From JBFXAF01 sp050178915 (GTDB lineage: Bacteria; Pseudomonadota; Alphaproteobacteria; Rhizobiales; Rhizobiaceae), in assembly GCA_050178915.1 (NCBI GenBank), contig JBFXFO010000024.1, positions 1 to 35,416 of the forward strand: DNA of 35,416 nucleotides, read 5' to 3'. Made by a program: the position numbers and the translations under genes. The notes under the pieces are model-generated. The model was not told where the DNA came from, did no database searches, and was given only the letters and a program-made list of their open reading frames with translations. Within the stretch, counting starts at the first letter, position 1; every line of letters starts with the position of its first letter. Below are positions 30,814-35,416 of the stretch, in pieces.

Positions 30814-31245
30814 ATGTCCTTCCTCGTCAATCTCGCGCTTGGTCTGCTCTTCGGCGCCGGGCTCGTCATCTCCGGCATGGCGGATCCCGCCAAGGTGCTG
30901 AACTTCCTCGACCTGTTCGGCACCTGGGATCCGTCGCTCGCCTTCGTCATGGGCGGGGCGGTGCTGGTCGCCTTCTTCGGCTACCGCGTGGTGCTGCGCC
31001 GCAGGCAGCCGATCATCGGCGGCACGTTCCACCTGCCGACCTCGAATGATTTCGACAGGCGCGTCATCGTGGGACCGGCCATCTTCGGCATCGGCTGGGG
31101 CCTCGGCGGCTTCTGCCCGGGACCGGCGATCGCCGCGCTGGGGCTCGGCGCTGTCGGAACGCTCGCCTTCGTCCCCGCGATGATGCTGGGCATGTGGGGC
31201 GCGCGGCTGCTGGCCGCCGGCCGCATGCAGGCCCGCGCGGCCTGA
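30814..31245 (+). CDS. YeeE/YedE-family sulfur transporter, second half
   Basis: A 143-residue membrane protein (DUF6691/YeeE-YedE type) that pairs with the preceding half. Family features are LGLLFGAGLVISGMADPAKV at the N-terminus, FGTWDPSLAFVMGGA, and GWGLGGFCPGPAIAALG, where Cys101 lies in the pore-like segment. About four membrane helices are expected. The spacing of four bases to the previous gene implies a joint product in the inner membrane, transporting a sulfur compound such as thiosulfate, sulfide or sulfite. The direction of transport is not known. Confidence 0.9.
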   Translation: MSFLVNLALGLLFGAGLVISGMADPAKVLNFLDLFGTWDPSLAFVMGGAVLVAFFGYRVVLRRRQPIIGGTFHLPTSNDFDRRVIVGPAIFGIGWGLGGFCPGPAIAALGLGAVGTLAFVPAMMLGMWGARLLAAGRMQARAA

Positions 31246-31268
31246 GCAAGGAAACAGGGGCAGCAGCA

Positions 31269-33005
31269 ATGACACGGCTGGCGACCTACATGCCGATCCT
31301 GGACTGGGGTCGGCACTACCGGCGCACGACGCTGACCAACGACGTGATGGCGGCGCTGATCGTCACGATCATGCTGATTCCGCAGTCGCTGGCCTATGCG
31401 ATGCTGGCTGGGTTGCCCGCCGAAGTCGGGCTCTACGCATCGGTGCTGCCGCTGGTCGTCTACGCCGTGTTCGGCAGCAGCCGCACGCTGGCGGTTGGGC
31501 CGGTCGCCGTCGTCTCGCTGATGACGGCGAGCACGGTCGGCGAGATCGCGGCGCAGGGCACCGAAGCCTATCTGATCGCCGCGACGCTGCTGGCGCTGAT
31601 CTCGGGCGCGATGCTGGTCGGCATGGGGCTCTTGAAACTCGGCTTCGTCGCCAATTTCCTGAGCCACCCGGTCATTTCCGGATTCATCACGGCGTCCGGC
31701 CTGCTGATCGCGGCCGGACAGGTGAAGCACCTGCTCGGCGTCCAGGCGGGCGGGCACACGCTGCCGGAGATCGCATCCGGCCTGATCGGCAATCTCCACG
31801 CGGTGAACCTGCCGACGCTGGCGATCGGCGCGAGCGTGCTCGCCTTTCTCTATTTCGTCCGCCTGAAGCTCAAATCACTGCTGGTTTCGCTCGGCCTCAA
31901 GCCGCGGCTGGCCGACGTGATCACCAAGGCCGGACCCGTGCTGGCCGTCGCCGCCACCATCCTTGCCGTCACGCTGCTGGACCTCGGCCAGGCGGGTGTC
32001 CCGCTGGTCGGTGCGATCCCGCAGGGGCTGCCGGTGCCAGGCCTGCCGGTGATCGACCTCGACATGGTCGTGGCGCTGGCCGGACCCGCGCTGCTGATCA
32101 GCCTGATCGGGTTCGTGGAGTCGGTCTCGGTGGCGCACACGCTCGCGGCGAAACGCCGCCAGCGCATCGTCCCGGACCAGGAACTGATCGGGTTGGGCGC
32201 CGCCAACATCGCGGCGGGTCTTTCTGCCGGCTACCCTGTCACCGGCGGGTTCGCGCGCTCGGTCGTCAATTTCGACGCGGGCGCCGAGACGCCGGCGGCC
32301 GGCATCTTCACCGCCATCGGCATCGCGCTGGCGACGCTGTTCCTGACGCCGCTGCTGGCCAATCTGCCGCAGGCCACGCTCGCGGCGACCATCATCGTCG
32401 CCGTCCTGTCGCTGGTGAACGTCACAGCCATCCGGCGGGTCTGGGCCTATTCGCGCGCCGACTTCGCGGCGATGGCGGCCACCATCCTCGGCACGCTCTT
32501 CGTCGGCGTGGAAGCGGGCGTGGCGATCGGTATCGTCTTGTCGCTGCTGCTCCACCTCTACCGCACCTCGCGGCCCCACATGGCCGTGGTCGGTCAGGTG
32601 CCGGACACCGAGCATTTCCGCAATGTCGAGCGGCATGCCGTGGTCACGTCGCCAGAGATCCTGTCGCTGCGCGTCGACGAGAGCCTCTATTTCGCCAACA
32701 CGCGATATCTCGAGGATCGCATCGCCACGCTGGTCGCCGAGCGGCCGGAACTCAAGCACGTCGTGCTCCTGTGCTCGGCGGTCAATGCGATCGATGCCTC
32801 GGCGCTGGAAAGCCTGGAAGAGATCAACCACCGCCTCAAGGATGCGGGCATCACCTTCCACCTCTCGGAGGTGAAGGGGCCGGTCATGGATCGGCTGAAG
32901 CGCTCCAGCTTCCTCGACGAGCTGACGGGGCGCGTGTTCCTCAGCCAGCATGAGGCGATGTGTGAACTGACGTCTCCGGGCAGGCTGACCAGCCTTCCAG
33001 CCTGA
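31269..33005 (+). CDS. SulP-family sulfate/anion permease with STAS domain
   Basis: A 578-residue transporter of the SLC26/SulP family. The N-terminal two thirds carry about 10-14 membrane segments with the signature IMLIPQSLAYAMLAGLPAEV and GLYASVLPLVVYAVFGSSRT. From about residue 440 comes a cytoplasmic STAS domain (VDESLYFANTRYLEDRI, then HVVLLCSAVNAIDASALESL). The family moves sulfate, bicarbonate or other anions. As last gene of the sulfide operon it probably carries sulfate or sulfite, perhaps exporting the oxidised product, which is inference. ATG 31269 was chosen over the open frame's far upstream start because it begins the recognisable protein. Confidence 0.93.
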   Translation: MTRLATYMPILDWGRHYRRTTLTNDVMAALIVTIMLIPQSLAYAMLAGLPAEVGLYASVLPLVVYAVFGSSRTLAVGPVAVVSLMTASTVGEIAAQGTEAYLIAATLLALISGAMLVGMGLLKLGFVANFLSHPVISGFITASGLLIAAGQVKHLLGVQAGGHTLPEIASGLIGNLHAVNLPTLAIGASVLAFLYFVRLKLKSLLVSLGLKPRLADVITKAGPVLAVAATILAVTLLDLGQAGVPLVGAIPQGLPVPGLPVIDLDMVVALAGPALLISLIGFVESVSVAHTLAAKRRQRIVPDQELIGLGAANIAAGLSAGYPVTGGFARSVVNFDAGAETPAAGIFTAIGIALATLFLTPLLANLPQATLAATIIVAVLSLVNVTAIRRVWAYSRADFAAMAATILGTLFVGVEAGVAIGIVLSLLLHLYRTSRPHMAVVGQVPDTEHFRNVERHAVVTSPEILSLRVDESLYFANTRYLEDRIATLVAERPELKHVVLLCSAVNAIDASALESLEEINHRLKDAGITFHLSEVKGPVMDRLKRSSFLDELTGRVFLSQHEAMCELTSPGRLTSLPA

Positions 33006-33125
33006 ACGTCAAAGGAAATGAGTGGAGTGCGGGATGGCGGCTTTCGGATCCCGACTTTGGGAAGAAGACATGCCACCGACCTGGTCGCTAGGATGTCCAG
33101 AGCGCCAACCCATTGATCAGCGCAA

Positions 33126-33145
33126 CGCATGCTGACCGGCATGCG
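33126..33145 (+). terminator. Weak hairpin between SulP and VIT-like genes
   Basis: CGCATGC (33126-33132) pairs with GCATGCG (33139-33145) around a six-base loop, 121 bp after the SulP stop. It is short, has no T-run and may be incidental. The 218-bp gap shows nothing else clear except the purine-rich box before the next gene. Confidence 0.3.
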
Positions 33146-33223
33146 CGTGCGTGCTTCGACCCAGCTCGCCACGCTCGGCCGATGCGTTCAAGGATAGGCC
33201 TGCATCGAGGAAGGTATTGAAAC

Positions 33224-33925
33224 ATGAGCCGCCTTTCCCACTCGGAAGTCCACATGGTCCATCGCATCGGATGGCTGCGAGCCGCCGTACTCGGTGCGAA
33301 TGACGGTCTCGTCTCGACGTCAAGCCTCGTCGTGGGTGTGGCGGCTGCGGGTTCCGGTGCCACCGAAATCCTCATAGCCGGCCTGGCAGGGCTGTTCGCG
33401 GGTTCGATGTCCATGGCCGCGGGTGAGTACGTGTCGGTCAGTTCCCAGACCGATGCCGAGAACGCCGATCTCGCTCGCGAAAGGCGAGAGCTGGCGGAGA
33501 TGCCCGAGGCCGAACTGGAGGAGCTCACTCAAATCTACGTCGCCCGAGGGCTCGACCGCGAACTGGCTGCCCAGGTTGCCGCCCAGCTGATGAAACGCGA
33601 TGCGCTGGCCGCCCATGCCCGCGACGAGCTGGGCATTTCCGAAACCGTGGCCGCGCGTCCCGTCCAGGCAGCACTTGTGTCCGCCCTGACCTTCGCCGCC
33701 GGCGCCGTGGTGCCGGTGCTCGTCGCGATGGCGACGCCGGCGGAAAACACGAGCATCGTCGTGGCGGCATCGACGATCATAGCCCTGGCAATTCTGGGTG
33801 GGCTCGGAGCCAGTGCCGGCGGAGCCGGAATCCTGCGCGGTGCGTTTCGGGTTACCCTGTGGGGAGCCCTTGCCATGGGCGTCACCGCCGCCGTCGGTGC
33901 GCTGTTCAACGTGACCATCGGGTGA
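33224..33925 (+). CDS. VIT1/CCC1-family membrane protein (iron/manganese transporter-like)
   Basis: A 233-residue inner-membrane protein of the VIT1/CCC1 family. The N-terminus has the characteristic LRAAVLGANDGLVSTSSLVV, with GLFAGSMSMAAGEYVSVSSQ as the second membrane element. A charged cytoplasmic helix (TDAENADLARERRELAEMPE and following) holds Glu residues that in plant VIT1 bind metal. Two or three membrane segments close the protein (LVSALTFAAGAVVPVLVAMA; ALAMGVTAAVGALFNVTIG). Members move Fe2+ or Mn2+ out of the cytoplasm. GAGGAAGG precedes the ATG. It stands alone, with gaps of over 200 bp on both sides, so it is probably its own transcript. Confidence 0.92.
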   Translation: MSRLSHSEVHMVHRIGWLRAAVLGANDGLVSTSSLVVGVAAAGSGATEILIAGLAGLFAGSMSMAAGEYVSVSSQTDAENADLARERRELAEMPEAELEELTQIYVARGLDRELAAQVAAQLMKRDALAAHARDELGISETVAARPVQAALVSALTFAAGAVVPVLVAMATPAENTSIVVAASTIIALAILGGLGASAGGAGILRGAFRVTLWGALAMGVTAAVGALFNVTIG

Positions 33926-34285
33926 GGCGCACCTAGTCTTTCGACCATTGTCGCTCGGCATGGGCGGGTCGCGGAGCTTCGACGCTGCGGCGGCTCGATC
34001 TCCGGCTGCGGATAATCGCGCGACAAGGTCGTAGCGGCGCGAGCCTCCAGCGGCATGCGCCGCTCCTGAACGCCATCTAAACATAGATGTCCATGACGGT
34101 CCTCGCGGGCGCTCGTTTTCGGCAGCGTTCTCGGTCGAGATCCGGCCAATTGGCCCGACCGCGCAGACGAGGCAGGCGCTGCGGGACGGGCTGATCGCTG
34201 CACGCTTCGTGCCTGCTTGGCGCCTTGCCAGCCAACCCGTCTGCCGTGCGCAACGGGTTCTACTCGGGGCCGCGAAAATGGGAAA
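33926..34285. other. Intergenic gap after VIT-like gene
   Basis: No gene is supported in this 360-bp stretch. The minus-strand frames crossing it are shadows of the flanking genes. It contains ATGTCCATGACG at 34087-34098, nearly identical to ATGTCCTTGACG at 34288-34299 in the promoter of the next gene. Otherwise nothing recognisable. Confidence 0.6.
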
Positions 34286-34322
34286 ATATGTCCTTGACGC
34301 ATGGTTTGGACATATATGTACT
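34286..34322 (+). promoter_or_regulatory. Promoter with inverted repeat around the -35 box
   Basis: TTGACG (34294-34299) with TGTACT (34317-34322) at a 17-base spacing is a plausible sigma-70-type promoter. The -35 box is framed by a perfect inverted repeat, ATATGTCC (34286-34293) and GGACATAT (34308-34315). A repressor bound there would cover the promoter. The transcription start would fall about 25 bases before the start codon at 34357. Confidence 0.55.
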
Positions 34323-34356
34323 GAAACTGCATAACAGCCATAAATGGGGAATGCAG

Positions 34357-35406
34357 ATGAAATTCCGCGACCTTGCGTTCGCTGCGGCGACAGCCATCGC
34401 CGCAGCAACACTGCCGGGCCAGGCAGTGGCTCAACAGGAACTCCGTGTCATGACCTTCGAGGGCTATGCCGAACCGGCGTGGCTCAAGCCGTTCGAGGAG
34501 GCCAACAACGTCACCGTCAAGACCGTCTATATCGGCTCCAACGACGAATACATGGCGAAGCTCGCCGCCGATGGCGGCAAGGGCGAGTATGACATCGTGC
34601 TGATCGCCAGCTCGCTGGCGCAGCCTGCCATCCGCGCCGGCTTCGTCGAGCCGCTGAACGTCGACCTGCTGCCCAACCTGGCGGACCAGTCGGAGGTGCT
34701 GCGCAACCTTCCCTATCACCTCGACGGCGACACCACTTATGGCGTCTGCATCTTCTGGGGCACCGCTCCGGTCACCGTCAGTTCCAAGGATGTCCCCGAG
34801 GGCGCCGGCTTCGAAGTCCTGTTCGACCCCAAGAACAAGGGCAAGATTGCGATGTGGGACGACGTCTCGACCATCGCCGACGTCGCGAACTACATGGGCT
34901 ACAAGAACATCTGGGACCTGACGGACGAGGAACTGGACGCCGTCAAGGCGAAGATGATCGAGCAGAAGCCGCTGCTGCGGAAATACTGGACCCGTCCGGG
35001 CGAGCTGATCGAGCTGTTCAAGGGCGGCGAGGTGGTCGCGGCCAACTCCTGGAACTACGTGACCAACACGCTCAACGCCGACGGCTTCGCGGCGCATGAG
35101 GTGTCGAACAAGACGCCGGTCGCCTGGGTCGACGACTACTTCATCGCAAAGGGCACCAAGAACCTCGAGCTTGCCCACAAGTTCGTCGACTACGTGATCT
35201 CGCCCGAGGTGCAGGCGATGATCGCCGAGCACACCGGCTACTCCGTCTGCAATCCGAAGTCGAAGGAGTTCATGAAGCCGGAGACATGGTCCAAGCTGCA
35301 GATGACGGGCATGGCCGAACTGCTCGGCAGCGCCATCCTCTGGGAGGAAATTCCGCGCCGCGACCGCTACAACGAGGTCCTGAACGAAGTCAAAGGAGCG
35401 CAGTGA
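34357..35406 (+). CDS. PotD-type extracellular solute-binding protein
   Basis: A 349-residue periplasmic binding protein of the spermidine/putrescine (type 2, family 1) kind. It has a signal peptide MKFRDLAFAAATAIAAATLP and likely cleavage after QAVA (residue 25). The mature protein shows LRVMTFEGYAEPAWLKPFEE, GGKGEYDIVLIASSLAQPAI, DTTYGVCIFWGTAPVTV and the late VAWVDDYFIAKGTKNLELAH, all typical of this group. ATG 34357 was chosen over ATG 34351 because GGGGA at 34346-34350 is spaced six bases from it. An AAGGAG box and GTG overlap the stop, indicating that further ABC genes follow outside the window. Polyamines are only one possible ligand. Amino-acid-like and opine-like compounds are also transported by this family. 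Confidence 0.93.
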   Translation: MKFRDLAFAAATAIAAATLPGQAVAQQELRVMTFEGYAEPAWLKPFEEANNVTVKTVYIGSNDEYMAKLAADGGKGEYDIVLIASSLAQPAIRAGFVEPLNVDLLPNLADQSEVLRNLPYHLDGDTTYGVCIFWGTAPVTVSSKDVPEGAGFEVLFDPKNKGKIAMWDDVSTIADVANYMGYKNIWDLTDEELDAVKAKMIEQKPLLRKYWTRPGELIELFKGGEVVAANSWNYVTNTLNADGFAAHEVSNKTPVAWVDDYFIAKGTKNLELAHKFVDYVISPEVQAMIAEHTGYSVCNPKSKEFMKPETWSKLQMTGMAELLGSAILWEEIPRRDRYNEVLNEVKGAQ

Positions 35407-35416
35407 GCGCTCCGAT
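35403..35416 (+). CDS. Probable start of next gene in the PotD-type operon (partial)
   Basis: GTG 35403-35405 overlaps the stop codon of the preceding gene (GTGA) and has AAAGGAG at 35392-35398 ahead of it. Only four complete codons (Met-Ser-Ala-Pro) are visible before the window ends. By operon convention it would encode a permease or ATPase of the same transporter. The content itself cannot show this. Confidence 0.45.

Noticed and set aside
33535..35232. Minus-strand open frame of 565 codons over the VIT-like and PotD-type genes
   Set aside because: Antisense to two well-recognised genes on the plus strand.
1..35416. CRISPR arrays, tRNA, rRNA, insertion sequences, phage genes or toxin-antitoxin pairs
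   Set aside because: No regularly spaced repeats, cloverleaf-like segments, transposase or integrase motifs were recognised on reading. A tRNAscan/ISfinder-type search would be needed to exclude small or decayed copies.

Overview
The window is GC-rich DNA from what looks like an alphaproteobacterium, probably of the Hyphomicrobiales (Mesorhizobium/Aminobacter-like). This rests on the density of ABC transport operons for uncommon solutes, the LysR, GntR-FCD and LacI local regulators, and a BigR-type sulfide operon. No rRNA, tRNA, CRISPR array, transposase or phage gene was seen. It reads as a catabolic and accessory stretch of chromosome or megaplasmid.

Region A (178-16352) looks like an uptake and breakdown island for an amide- or lactam-type compound. 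A LysR regulator is divergent from a PxpA-like (LamB/YcsF) lactamase subunit. That gene leads a ribose-type ABC transporter (binding protein, double ATPase, permease), an amidase-signature hydrolase, and a 1143-residue fusion of a molybdopterin oxidoreductase with a phthalate-dioxygenase-reductase-like module (flavin, NAD, 2Fe-2S). A FadR-type GntR regulator is then divergent from a second ribose-type ABC transporter, whose ATPase has a degenerate second site, followed by an acetamidase/formamidase. Three enzymes for C-N bonds and two transporters of the same superfamily sit within 15 kb. The substrate is not known from sequence.

Region B (16653-24740) is an operon-like run with a small VOC protein, a nitrate/sulfonate-type ABC transporter (ATPase, permease, NMT1/SsuA-like binding protein), a TIM-barrel sugar isomerase/epimerase, a Gfo/Idh/MocA dehydrogenase, a PIG-L deacetylase and an SDR. 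A convergent LacI-family repressor closes it. Two adjacent CG-centred palindromes just downstream of a TTGACA box in front of the first gene are good operator candidates.

Region C (25178-28450) holds a 1014-residue autotransporter with a very glycine-rich passenger, preceded by a cluster of nested inverted repeats.

Region D (28634-33005) is a sulfide/persulfide operon: a DUF442 phosphatase-like protein, an ETHE1-like metallo-beta-lactamase dioxygenase, an ArsR repressor with the two cysteines expected of BigR/SqrR, two half-size YeeE/YedE sulfur transporters and a SulP permease. An 18-bp palindrome lies in front of the first gene.

Region E (33224-35416) has a VIT1/CCC1-like membrane protein and the first gene of a polyamine-type ABC operon. 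Its promoter carries an inverted repeat around the -35 box, and the operon runs off the right edge.
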